The notes under the pieces were generated by a model. The model made no database searches. It worked only from the letters and a program-made list of their open reading frames with translations, and was not told the DNA's origin. A stretch of DNA of 64,000 nt from Campanula takesimana (lineage: Eukaryota; Streptophyta; Magnoliopsida; Asterales; Campanulaceae): assembly GCA_026119855.1 (NCBI GenBank), contig JAOWBW010000269.1, positions 1 to 64,000 of the forward strand. Direction: 5' to 3'. This document shows, piece after piece, positions 34,206-45,833 of the stretch (the first letter of the stretch is position 1; every line of letters begins with the position of its first letter). The position numbers were made by a program, and so were the translations under genes.

Positions 34206-36299
34206 TGTCGCGACCCAGGACCCCGCGGGCCTGAGACCGCGAGCTGGACGTCGACTTAAAACCAAAACAATGAAATACTGAAGTTAAAAATTCCATTTGA
34301 TACCAAAAGGTGATAACACAAGGTTTTGTAAATCAACTTGAACAACAAAGTAAAACTAGTATAAACTCCATAAGCTTATACACCAAAGTTACAAAATACA
34401 CAAATCCTAGTGACGTCAATGTTTGGTACAAATATCCCCAAAAGGTTACACATTGATATAATGTAAACCAACCTATAACAACTTTCCCCAAAAGAATGTA
34501 TCCACACTCGACGTCCTCTTTCTCGTGATCAGCGAGACTAATCCTTAGCACCTGGGGGGGGGGGGTTAAGGAAAAACAAAGATAAAAGAAAGGGGTGAGA
34601 TAAATCTCAATAAGTTACTAATGCAACTACATGACATGCTATGATGCAATATACAATAATAATTCATAGCTAGCACATAGCATTTATCACATAACAGATA
34701 GCAGCGGAAATAAACACATAACAAAGGATATTAGCCAAGGTTTTCAAACCGATACATCCAAATAAAGGATCGCTGCGCAGCTTCAATAATCAACAATTCA
34801 CATCTTCATAATAGCATGAAAGCTGAAGAGAAATCCCCCGGTACCAGAACCAATAACCATAAAAGTGTCACAAGGGACAAGAGCCATGCCACAAAGTCAT
34901 GCTCGGTAGCTAGATACATTCACAAAGGAAGCTAACTTGTCTTTTCCAAGGCCAATCTGGAAAAGGGTATAGAAGGGGGTAAAACAATGGTCAACATTAT
35001 AATGGACTTGGCTTTGCCATTATAATCTTTCCCATCCCCCGATGCAACAAATATGCCAGCTGGGCTTCCAAATAAATGCTAAGTAATAAATACTAGCTTA
35101 AATAAACAACTTAAGGTTCCAAAGTAGGGAACCAATCCAAATAAATTACCACAAAGGTAAAACAATCCAAACAACACATCAAGGATGAACCACATTCCCA
35201 AAATGATACTCAATCAAATCCCATAACATTTTTATTCACAAAAGAATCGATTCCACTTAAATAAGTGTTCCACGGTGTTATCTTAAGTTAATTAGAAGAA
35301 GGAACCCTAAACTAGTTAAGCCATTTAGTTAAAACAAGCAAAAAGGTCAAAATCCCAAGCAGGCGGGCGGGCGCTCGGGCAGGGGCAGGCGCGCGCTTGT
35401 TTGGCCAGAAGGTCAGGCCGCTGGAAAAAGGGGAGCAGGCGGGCGCCTGGGCAAGGGCAGGCGGGCGCCTGGTCTACGCATTGGCCAAGAATAGAGCTGG
35501 GTAATGCCATTTCGACCCAAAACCACAATCCTTCCATAAGTATCAAAATCAAAGCTTCCCAATACAATTCTAAAGCTCCTAAACAACACCCAACCTAAAG
35601 GGAACCTAAATAACACCCTTTAATCACCCAAACCAACACCAAAACCCCACATTCAAGATTTCACCATTTTTACCCAAAAACTCAATTAAATTCCAAATAA
35701 ATTCTATACTCAACCAAACTTCAAATATAACACATCAAGCATTATATAAGCATGATATGAACATTTTAGCATTAAAATGGGGGAAAAGTAACTTAATTGA
35801 AAATTCTCAAAGATGACGGAATTCAATTCTTTTTGATTCTACGCGATCCTATCGACGATCTAACAAGTTTCACGTTTTAAGAAATGAGAGATTATGAGAG
35901 GAAGAGGAAGAAAATGAAGAGAGAAGAGAGAAAGAAAAAAAACTTACCATACAAGGAGAGAGAGAGGAGAGAATTGCTGGGAGATGGAGTAGGGGGTGAA
36001 GGGGAAGGGTGAGGGAGAAGAGAAGGAGTAGGGAGGGAGTAGGGGAAAATGATTTAAAGAATTTACACTTAGACCCCCTCCTCTACACTACACACAAATA
36101 CTCCCCACTAACAAATAAGACTCAATATTTCTACACTAGCACAAATGACCCAATTAAAATGCTAGGTATAAATTATTATAACTCATAAAATGCACACATA
36201 AATAATAAATAAATAATAATTTAAATAAATAAATAAGCAAATAAATAAATAATAATTATTTAATACTAATAAATAGAGCCTAGATTTCGGGTCGTGACA
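34206..36299 (-). repeat. Element C 3' LTR
   Basis: 2,094 bp. A G11 run is at about 34555-34565, the TGAGATAAATCTCA palindrome at 34596-34609 and the GCGGGCGCCTGGGC-type cluster at 35360-35475. The left end in sense orientation is rich in GAGAGA and TAAATAAATAA. The polypurine tract on the minus strand is 36301-36317. Confidence 0.92.
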
Positions 36300-36333
36300 T
36301 TCACTCCCCCTTAAAGAAATTTCGACCCGAATT

Positions 36334-37912
36334 TTAACGAGACTCACCCGAAACAAAAAGCCACGGAAATTTCCTCTCGATCTCATCTCGGAGCTCCCAC
36401 GTCGACTCCTCGATATTGTGATTCCTCCAAAGAAATCTAACCAAAGAAATACTTTTGTTCCTCAACTCTTGAACTTTAGAATCTAGGATCCGAACCGGTC
36501 GTTCCTCGTAAGTCATATCGGGCTCGATATCCTCCGGTATCCTCGGTAACACGTGAGATGGATCATGAACATACTTCCGAAGCATAGAAACGTGAAATAC
36601 ATTATGTAACCGGTCCAAAGATGGCGGTAACGCAAGACGATACGCTAGAAGTCCAACCTTTCCCAAAATCTCAAACGGGCCAATAAACCTCGGAGCCAAT
36701 TTACCCTTCTTCCCAAACCTTCGGATACCCACCTTCGGAGACACCTTCAAGAACACAAAATCACCGGTCTGAAAACTAAGATCTCGCCTTCGGTTATCTG
36801 CATAGCTCTTATGTCGACTCTGGGCTGTTTTCAATCGATCCCGGATAACTCTAACTTTCTCAACCGAATCCTGAAGCAAATCAATACCCACGATCTTCGC
36901 TTCACCGACCTCATCCCAACAAATAGGCGATCTACATTTTCTTCCATACAAGGCCTCAAACGGTGCCATCTCGATACTAGCCTGATAACTGTTGTTGTAA
37001 GAAAATTCCACTAACGGTAAATGCGAATCCCAAGAATCGGAGAAGTCTATCGAACACGCTCGCAACATATCCTCCAAAATCTGAATAGTCCTCTCGGATT
37101 GACCATCGGTCTGAGGATGAAAAGCTGTGCTGAATCGCAAGTCTGTACCCAAAGTTTCCTGAAACGCCTTCCAGAATCTAGAAGTAAACCTCGGGTCTCG
37201 ATCTGACACAATGCTAACCGGAACCCCATGCAATCTAACGATCTCATCGATATAAAGGGTCGCAATCTTCTCCATCGAATATCTGATATCAATAGGCAAG
37301 AAATGGGCACTCTTAGTCAATCTATCCACTATTACCCAAACACTGTCATACTTCCTACGGGTACGAGGTAGTCCCGTAACGAAATCCATAGTCACATGCT
37401 CCCATTTCCACTCGGGAATCTCTAACGCTGAAGTAGTCCCGCGGGTCTCTGATGCTCGGCTTTGACCTGCTGACAAGTTAGACACTTCGAAACATACTCC
37501 GCTATCTCCCGTTTCATATTAACCCACCAAAATTGTTGCTTCAAATCCTGATACATCTTCGTACTACCCGGATGAATAGTATATCTCGATTTGTAACCCT
37601 CGCCTAAAACTTGTTTCTTTATTCCGCCAACATCGGGTACGCACAAACGACCACGGAAAGTCAACACTCCAATCGGGCTAACAGAAAAATCCTTGAAATT
37701 CTTTTCCTTCAATTTACCCATTATCTTCACCAACTCGGGATCTTCTTCCTGAGCCTCTTTTATTCTTTGATTTAGGGTCGGAGACACCCTAATATTCGCA
37801 AAAATCGCCCCATGTCTCGATTCACGAGGAGACCAATCTCAAACATCCTCAAGCATTTTCCATTCTCGAACCATCATCGAAGCCACATAAGATTTCCTAC
37901 TAATCGCATCGG
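36334..37912 (-). pseudogene. Element C integrase and chromodomain
   Basis: Downstream part 36334-37440 encodes the catalytic core (MDFVTGLPRTRRKYDSVWVI, VSDRDPRF, DGQSERTIQI) and a chromodomain (FLWRNHNIEESTWELRDEI ... FPWLF). A one-base loss near 37430 separates it from the zinc region (YKSRYTIHPG ... CLTCQQVKAEHQ, 37445-37787). A TGA near 37838-37840 and a one-base loss near 37930 separate this from RNase H. About 75-80% similar by eye to A and B integrases. Confidence 0.9.
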
Positions 37913-39319
37913 CTACCACATTCGCCTTTCCCGGTGATAAGAAATCGTACAATCATAATCCTTCAATAATTCCATCCATCGGCGCTGTCGGTTGTTCAAT
38001 TCCTTCTGAGAGAATAGGTACTTCAAACTCTTGTGATCGGTAAAAATCTCAAACTTTGCCCCATAAAGGTAATGCTTCCACTTGTGCAACGCAAAGACTA
38101 TCGCCGCCAACTCCATATCATGAGTGGTGTAATTCTGCTCACTAGGGGTCAACTTCCTCGAAGCATACGCAATTACTTTCCCATTCTGCTTCAACACACA
38201 ACCCAAACCCTCTTTCGAAGCATCACTGTAAATCACTAGGCCATCGCTCCGATTAGGCAAAGTCAAGATCGGTGCGGTAGTCAACCTCTCCTTCAATTCC
38301 TCGAAACTCTTGTCACATTTCTCGGTCCACACAAACGGGACATTCTTCCGGGTCAACTTAGTCATCGGAGTAGCAATCCTCGAAAACCCCTCAATAAATC
38401 TTCTGTAATAACCGGCTAAACCCAGAAAACTTCTGATCTCGGTCACTGACTCGGGTCTCTTCCAATCCACTATAGCTTCAATCTTCGACGGGTCCACAGA
38501 AATCCCGTCTTTAGAAATCACATGACCCAGAAATGACACCTTCTCGAGCCAAAATTCGCATTTACTAAACTTCGCAAACAATTTCTCTCTCGCAAGAACG
38601 GATAAAACTGTCCTCAAGTGTTGCTCGTGCTCCTCTCGAGATTTAGAGTAGACGAGTATGTCATCAATAAAGACCACCACGAACGAGTCAAGATAAGGAT
38701 GGAAAACTCGGTTCATCAAATCCATAAATACGGCAGGCGCGTTTGTCAACCCAAACGGCATAACCAAGAACTCATAATGACCATAACGAGTGCGAAAAGC
38801 AGTCTTCGAAATATCCTCCGATCGAATCTTCAACTGATGGTACCCACTCCTCAAATCAAGTTTAGAGAAAACCACGGACCCTTGAAGCTGATCAAATAAA
38901 TCATCAATATGAGGTAGAGGATACTTGTTCTTCACCGTAACCTGATTCAACTTTCTGTAATCGATGCACAATCTCAAGGAACCGTCTTTCTTCCGCACAA
39001 ATAAAACCGGTGCTCCCCACGGGGAAACACTAGGGCGTATAAACCCTCGATCAAGCAACGCTTGCAATTGAACCTTTAATTCCTTCAACTCTACGGGAGC
39101 CAACCTATAAGCTGCTTTCGAAATTGGAGCCGTACCCGGCAAAAGGTCTATACAAAACTCAATCTCACGGTCGGGCGGCATATCATACTCGATAGAGAAA
39201 ACATCGGGAAATTCCCAAACTACCCGAACACTATCCAAACTAGGGGATTCCTTCCTAGTATCAAGAACACTAGCCAAATACCCCTCACAACCACTATGCA
39301 ACAATTTTCTCGCTTTCAT
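37913..39319 (-). pseudogene. Element C reverse transcriptase and RNase H
   Basis: 468 open residues: RT from EIEFCIDLLPGTAPIS through LRLCIDYRKLNQVTVKNKYP, the intact SKLDLRSGYHQLKI, catalytic FIDDILVYS, the thumb FLGLAGYYRRFIEGFSRIA, and RNase H with VIYSDASKEGLGCVLKQNG and TDHKSLKYLFSQKE. It is the longest uninterrupted RT-RNase H in element C. The frame ends at 37913 through a frameshift inside ISYHPGKANVV. Confidence 0.93.
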
Positions 39320-39810
39320 AAAGAAATTAAGCGAACCTTTCTACTCAGAGGACTAGCCTCAAACACAAATTTAGGCACATCGGGAATAGAAAAAGTAACA
39401 CTTTTCTTACGGCAATCAACGGAAGCATGAAACTTGCTCAACCAATCCATACCCAAAATGACATCAAAGTCTTGGATAGGAAGAACTACCAAATCCGCAC
39501 AAAGGACACGACCACAAATAACCACATCACAAGCACGAAAGACTCGATCAGAAATCAAGCATTCTCCTATAGGGGTCGACACCTCTAGCACGTACGGTAA
39601 AGACTCGAATGCAGCATTTAACATGGAAGCAAATTGCACAGAAATGTATGAATGAGATGATCCTGGATCTACTAACGCTCGTGCGCTCACATTAGACACA
39701 GAAACAATACCTCCAATAACGGATGGATCATCGGTCGCCTGTTGTTGATTCATGGCATATATCTTTCCTTGAACTTTGGGCTTCCCGGTAGCATCCCTTT
39801 TTTGACCTTA
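39316..39810 (-). pseudogene. Element C protease
   Basis: Begins with the linker KVQGKIYAMNQQQATDDPSV, active-site-like ARALVDPGSSHSYISV and DVILGMDWLSKFHASVDC. It is joined to gag through a stop at about 39808 and to RT through a frameshift near 39320 (RLISL). As in A and B, the Asp is followed by Pro-Gly rather than Ser/Thr-Gly. Confidence 0.85.
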
Positions 39811-40812
39811 GTTATTACCAACTCCTGAACCGAATGCTTGTCCTTTACCTCTAGTACAATCCCTTGCGAAGTGCCCCATTTGACCACAATTGGTACACCT
39901 TCCCTGCTTCTTCCAACAACGGTCCTCAGAATGACCTTCCTTTTGACAATACGAACAAAGCCTCCTAATTTGGTTCCCTTGGTTCCCGGAAGTGGTACCC
40001 GGGTTCCTTAGGATCGGTTGCCCTCGGAACTGAGATTGTCCCCCAAAGTTACCTCGGTTATCGGAATGGTGTTGTGGTTGAGACTTAGCATGGCTTCCCG
40101 GTTTACCCGTACCTACAACCTCGGTTTTCCTTTTGTGCTCCCCAATATCTTGCTCTATCAAGTAGGCTCGGTCTACTTCATCTTGGAAGGTCACAATCCG
40201 TTAGGCAATAAGTTGAGTACGGATGGAGGTCTTCAATCCCCTAATGAATCTCATAGCTTTTTGTTCCTCGGTCCTCACCAAATAGTCACAATACTGGGCT
40301 AATTCTATGAACTTATCCGAGTATTGAGCTATAGGCAACAAACCTTGCTCCAGGTTGAGCAGCTCGATCTCCTTTCGGTTTTTATCAACAACCGGAATGA
40401 AATGCTCCTTGAATTTGCGCACGAACAACTCCCACGCATACACCGTGTGAGTATCATCCCAACTAGCTTTAACACCCTTCCACCAATGCTCGGCGGCTCC
40501 CACAAGCTTATAAGCCGCGAACCGGACCTTGACCTCATCCGCACAACCAAATACCTCATAAATCTTCTCCATCGACTCGATCCACAACTCAGCTTTCCGA
40601 ACATCGGGTTCCCCATCGAACTCTGCCGGTTTCAGTTTCAAGAATTGCTCCAACCCATAGCGGGGTGGTGCTTGTTCTACCCTCGGACCTTGATCATGTA
40701 TGGCCTTCATGGCCGCCTCAAACATGCCTTGAAACATAGCACGTGCTTCTTCCCTTGTATCATTCTGATTTGCATTACCGGTACTACCTTCACCACTCCT
40801 TCTACGAACCAT
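39808..40812 (-). pseudogene. Element C gag
   Basis: Start chosen at MVRRRSGEGSTG (40812); an upstream Met three codons earlier is in frame. The capsid-like retrotransposon gag domain is PPRYGLEQFLKLKPAEFDGE ... AEHWWKGVKASWDD ... FKEHFIPVVDKNRKEIELLN. A TAA at 40201-40203 interrupts it; the same frame continues with TFQDEVDRAYLIEQDIGEH and two zinc knuckles CSYCQKEGHSEDRC and CTNCGQMGHFARDC, ending at 39808. Confidence 0.92.
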
Positions 40813-40918
40813 TGTAAACAAGTACCTGCATAAAACATCAACCGTTAATCACTCCGCACACTACTACCCTCCTAGGTCATACTAGTCCACCAAGACTTAT
40901 ACTTAGAGCCAAACCATG

Positions 40919-40930
40919 GCTCTGATACCA
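40919..40930 (-). promoter_or_regulatory. Element C primer-binding site (initiator tRNA-Met)
   Basis: TGGTATCAGAGCCATGG on the minus strand, two bases from the LTR end. Confidence 0.92.
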
Positions 40931-42894
40931 ACTGTCGTGACCCCGGACCCCGCGGGCCCGAGACCGCGAGCTGGACGTCGACTTAAAACCAAAACTATGA
41001 AATACTGAAGTTAAAAATTCCATTTGATACCAAAAGGTGATAACACAAGGTTTTGTAAATCAACTTGAACAACAAAGTAAAACTAGTATAAACTCCATAA
41101 GCTTATACACCAAAGTTACAAAATACACAAATCCTAGTGACGTCAATGTTTGGTACAAATATCCCCAAAAGGTTACACATTGATATAATGTAAACCAGCC
41201 TATAACAACTTTCCCCAAAAGAATGTATCCACACTCGACGTCCTCTTTCTCGTGATCAGCGAGACTAATCCTTAGCACCTGGGGGGGGGGGGTTAAGGAA
41301 AAACAAAGATAAAAGAAAGGGGGTGAGATAAATCTCAATAAGTTACTAATCCAACTACATGACATGCTATGATGCAATATACAATAATAATTTATAGCTA
41401 GCACATAGCATTTATCACATAACAGATAGCAGCGGAAATAAACATATAACAAAGGATATTAGCCAAGGTTTTCAAACCAATACATCCAAATAAAGGATCG
41501 CTGCACAGCTTCAATAATCAACAATTCACATCTTCATAATAGCATGAAAGCTGAAGAGAAATCCCCCGGTACCGGAACCAATAACCATAAAAGTGTCACA
41601 AGGGACAAGAGCCATGCCACAAAGTCATGCTCGGTAGCTAGATACATTCACAAAGGAAGCTAACTTGTCTTTTCCAAGGCCAATCTGGAAAAGGGTATAG
41701 AAGGGGGCAAAACAATGGTCAACATTATAATGGACTTGGCTTTGCCATTATAATCTTTCCCATCGCCCGATGCAACAAATATGCCAGCTGGGCTTCCAAA
41801 TAAATGCTAAGTAATAAATACTAGCTTAAATAAACAACTTAAGGTTCCAAAGTAGGGAACTAATCCAAATAAATTACCACAAAGGTAAACCGATCCAAAC
41901 AACACATCAAGGATGAACCACATTCCCAAAATGATACTCAATCAAATCCCATAACATTTTTATTCACAAAAGAATCGATTCCACTTAAATAAGTGTTCCA
42001 CGGTGTTATCTTAAGTTAATTAGAAGAAGGAACCCTAAACTAGTTAAGCCATTTAGTTAAAACAAGCAAAAAGGGTCAAAATCCCAAGCAGGCGGGCACC
42101 CGGGCAGGGGCAGGCACGCGCTTGTTTGGCCAGAAGGCCAGGCCGCTGGAAAAAGGGGTGCAGGCGGGCGCCTGGGCAAGGGCAGGTGGGCGCCTGGTCT
42201 ACGCATTGGCCAAGAACAGAGCTGGGTAATGCCATTTCGACCCAAAACCACAATCCTTCCATAAGTATCAAAATCAAAGCTTCCCAATACAATTCTAAAG
42301 CTCCTAAACAACACCCAACCTAAAGGGAACCTAAATAACACCCTTTAATCACCCAAACCAACACCAAAACCCCACATTCAAGATTTCACCATTTTTACCC
42401 AAAAACTCAATTAAATTCCAAATAAATTCTATACTCAACCAAACTTCAAATATAACACATCAAGCATTATATAAGCATGATATGAACATTTTAACATAAA
42501 AATGGGGGGAAAAGTAACTTACTTGAAAATTCTCAAAGATGACGGAATTCAATTCTTTTTGATTCTACGCGATCCTATCGACGATCTAAACAAGTTTCAC
42601 GTTTTAAGAAATGAGAGATTATGAGAGGAAGAGGAAGAAAATGAAGAGAGAAGAGAGAAAGAAAAAAACTTACCATACAAGGAGAGAGAGAGGAGAGAAT
42701 TCCTAGGAGATGGAGTGGGGGGTGAAGGGGAAGAGTGAGGGAGAAAAGAAGGAGTAGGGAGGGAGTAGGGGAAAATGATTTAAAGAATTTACACTTAGGC
42801 CCCCTCCTCTACACTACACACAAATACTCCCCACTAACAAATAAGACTCAACATTTCTACACTAGCACAATGACCAAATTAAAATGCTAGGTAT

Positions 42895-44047
42895 TGTAGA
42901 CACCCCCCTTGGACCTCTCACCCCGATTGCATACATAGTAGTTTTATTTAACTTGTTTTTGTTAATTTCTGTTACTTCTGTTAAGTTCCTAACTGATTCC
43001 GTTAGTTTTGGACTGAACTGCATAACGGAATTAACTTTCTAGTCCGTTCTGTCAAAATTGCCTTTTCAAAGCCGCGCGCCTCCGCCTTTTGAGGTCAGAA
43101 GCGCGCGCCTTCCGATGGTACATCCGGAAGCGCGCGCCTCTGGGGCGTCAGTTACAGATTTTCTCCCAAGAATCCCTCGCTTGCTTATTTTGCATGGATT
43201 TCACCCGGGAAATATTTCTTTGTGACCGCGAATTGGCACCAAAAACATCCCCTTTCAACTATAAAAAACCCTCCAATCCATCATTGGAGGGGGATCTCTT
43301 CTCGACCTTGGACTTCTTTTTGGACTTCTTTTTGGACTCCAACCTTGATTCACCAACTACACTATACACAAATTCTCCCAACAAGAGTTCTTAGTAACAA
43401 GACTCTACACAAATTGTTCTACAACAATTTCATTACAACAACAACACTTTCAAGTCAAGGTTTCAAGTCCTCTTTCTCAAGGTACAACTCCATTTTCTTC
43501 CTTTGTTTTCTTCTTCTTGATGTATGCAATCCCCATTAATGGGACATGACCAACATGACTACTTCACATATTGAAGTTAGTTAAGGTTATCTCCCTACAT
43601 TTTAATCTTAACTTTAATTCACCATGTTAATTTCTCTTCATCTCTTAATGTAATTCTTTAACATTACTTGTTACATGTAATCTTTATCATTAAATAAATA
43701 AAACAATTCTATTTTATTTCCCCTTTATTTCCCCTTTTCTTCTCATCACAATTGTTAGCACATTTCTATTTAATTAATTGAAGGACATGTAAATATTAGA
43801 ACACCAATAGTAGCAAGACCCGCGTAAGCGGGGCGGAGCGGGTGTTTAAGTACTTCCCACTCAGTCACCTAACCCCCGAACCCTTCTCTCCCGAATCTCT
43901 GGTTTTGTACATAAATTAGGCTATTTTTAGGTTTTTCTTATGTTCCTTTAAAAACATAGGTGGCGACTCTAAACAATCTAAAACAAGTTAGACATCCTAG
44001 GATAATTCACCGCTCTAGCCAAGCCGCGGCTCCCCGGGGTATCTACA
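42895..44047 (+). repeat. Element D 5' LTR
   Basis: 1,153 bp, TGTAGACACC...GTATCTACA; the termini form a short inverted repeat TGTAGA/TCTACA. A TATA box CTATAAAAAACC is at about 43259-43270. A cluster of AGCGCGCGCCT-like motifs is at 43070-43140. Confidence 0.95.
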
Positions 44048-44048
44048 G

Positions 44049-44066
44049 TGGCGACTCCGCTGGGGA
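44049..44066 (+). promoter_or_regulatory. Element D primer-binding site (tRNA-Arg)
   Basis: TGGCGACTCCGCTGGGGA one base after the LTR, identical to the site at 2287-2304. Confidence 0.88.
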
Positions 44067-44067
44067 C

Positions 44068-45275
44068 GATAGAGGGTTAAACTTGCGTTTTCATTTTTGG
44101 TGTTCTTTTATTCTGTTTTCTGGGCATTCTGGTAAAAAGGGTAGGAAGTGCGCGCCTCCGGCCTTCTTGGCCTAAAGCGCGCGCGTCCGACCCTTATTAC
44201 CAGAATCGCCCGCCTCCTTCTTGTCCTTCAATTTCATATTTCTGTGCTAACAAATCCTGCAGGGGAAAGTTTTCTTAATTAAGGGTCAAGGCAATCCCTT
44301 GAACCCACTGATTTGCAGGTTCTCACCCAGAAGCGGGTGCCTCTGCCCTTCTTCCTCTCACGCGCGCGCCTTCCGCATAGGCAACCCAATGCGCGCGCTT
44401 CTGGGCGCATTCCCGGAACAGAACAGTGCACAGAAACAGAACAGAATGACAGTGTGTGGGCACCAGGCCTGCATACAATTTGTTTTACTTTCTGTTTATT
44501 TTTATCGGTCACACGGGTGATTCGAAAGTTGTAATTATGTGCTTATTTGTTTTTTTTATTTCCTTTGAAAAAAAAAAAATGTTTTGTCACATGTTAGACC
44601 TCACACTACATGCACATATTCTTATCAATTGCTCACTATCGAGTCGCACAAGTCCAACCCCAAACCCGTCGAGGCCCGTCCTAGGAAGTTTCAAGCTCCA
44701 CCAGACCTTGACTCTTTCGAAGCGGTAAACCTCAGCCCGTGGCGTAGTTCATGACTACATGCCGGGGGTGACCTTTGAGCCTCATATTCAAGCCGAGCAC
44801 AAGCCACACAATTCTAGTCTAGGGTCTAACACTCCGTGACTCAAGTCGGTTTTTCATGTATCGAGATTTCCCTAAACTAATGTCTTCAAATCATACATGC
44901 CAACTTGTTGCAATGGACGAAATAAAACTCCGTCCCCAAAAGTGGCTATTTTGGACGAAAATAAAAATCCGTCCCCGCATTTATGATTTACTACATTAAT
45001 TTAGTTTAATCCCGTCACATGTAGGTATCACAAGCGTGGTGGAATCCGATGAGTATATGGGACCGCGAGAAGGTCTATATACTAGTGTGACGATTCCACT
45101 ATTTTTTCTAGAAACCCCAAAAAGGATTCCGTCCTTCCGACTTTGTAAATAAAAAAAAAAAGTCATTTTTCTCTATGTGGTTGAGTCTTTTTCCTTGTTT
45201 GTGGGTTTAATCATATTACTCAAAAGTTGTTTGTGGGGCCAACCTAAGATCAACCGTGTTCTTTCAATAGGTCCA
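44068..45275 (+). other. Element D leader
   Basis: It contains further GCGCGCGCCT motifs (about 44148-44195 and 44335-44405), A-runs near 44570 and 45145-45157, and no domain-bearing frame. TTCTTTCAATAG just before gag resembles a splice acceptor; this is speculative. Confidence 0.55.
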
Positions 45276-45833
45276 ATGGCTTCCAACGGCAACAACAACA
45301 ATGGTGGGTACTTCTCCGTGTCCAACGAAAGACTCTTCAACATAATAAGAGCCATGGGGGAACAAATGGATAGGATTGTCGAGGATGCCCGCCGTAAAGA
45401 CAATTCGTGGCAAGCCCGTTTTGATCTCGAGAGGAAAATTCACAAGGAAGAGGTTTCCGAGCTCAAAGCCCGTTTGCAAGAGCTCACCGACGGCAAAGCA
45501 AAGTTCAATGGTAAAGCATGCTCAAGTGGCCCGACCCTCAAAAGCTACAAAGGTACCACCAACAACCGAGTTTTCACTCCTCTCCAAGGAGTAACCCAAG
45601 CCGAGGCATTTGAAATTTTGGTGGCAAGAGGGAAGATCAAACCTTTGGAGGGGTACAAGCCGAAGGCGATACTGAAGAATCATGCACATGGTGAATGGTG
45701 TGGCTACCACAAGCATAGTGGCCACACTACCGAAGGGTGCTTCCTTCTCCGAAACATCATCCAAGATTTGATCGACAACGGCGAATTTACCGTGGGTGAA
45801 GAGCAACTCATCAAAGAAGTGGCTTGGTTTTGA
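45276..45833 (+). CDS. Element D gag-like protein, 185 aa
   Basis: Start ATGGCTTCCAACGGC; the frame is open a further 33 codons upstream, but this Met opens the plausible protein. An Asn/Gly-rich start is followed by a charged helical, coiled-coil-prone region (ERKIHKEEVSELKARLQELT), then FTPLQGVTQAEAFEILVARG, and a zinc knuckle of C-x2-H-x4-H-x4-C type (CGYHKHSGHTTEGC) followed by LRNIIQDLIDNGEF. This knuckle form is usual in Tat/Athila-group gag. It is much shorter than full gag of the group (commonly several hundred residues), so the capsid domain appears lost. Likely a truncated nucleocapsid protein. Confidence 0.72.
   Translation: MASNGNNNNGGYFSVSNERLFNIIRAMGEQMDRIVEDARRKDNSWQARFDLERKIHKEEVSELKARLQELTDGKAKFNGKACSSGPTLKSYKGTTNNRVFTPLQGVTQAEAFEILVARGKIKPLEGYKPKAILKNHAHGEWCGYHKHSGHTTEGCFLLRNIIQDLIDNGEFTVGEEQLIKEVAWF

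Noticed and set aside
35325..35616. Pro/Cys/Arg-rich ORFs in element C LTRs (also 42053-42341)
   Set aside because: They translate the GC-rich motif cluster and neighbouring LTR sequence, on both strands, with no domain.
43089..43539. ORFs of about 100 residues duplicated at 50459-50909
   Set aside because: They occur identically in both LTRs of element D and have no domain; LTR sequence.
45276..45833. A zinc-finger host gene
   Set aside because: It sits between a primer site and a 3' LTR of an element with perfect target duplication, and the knuckle is of gag type.
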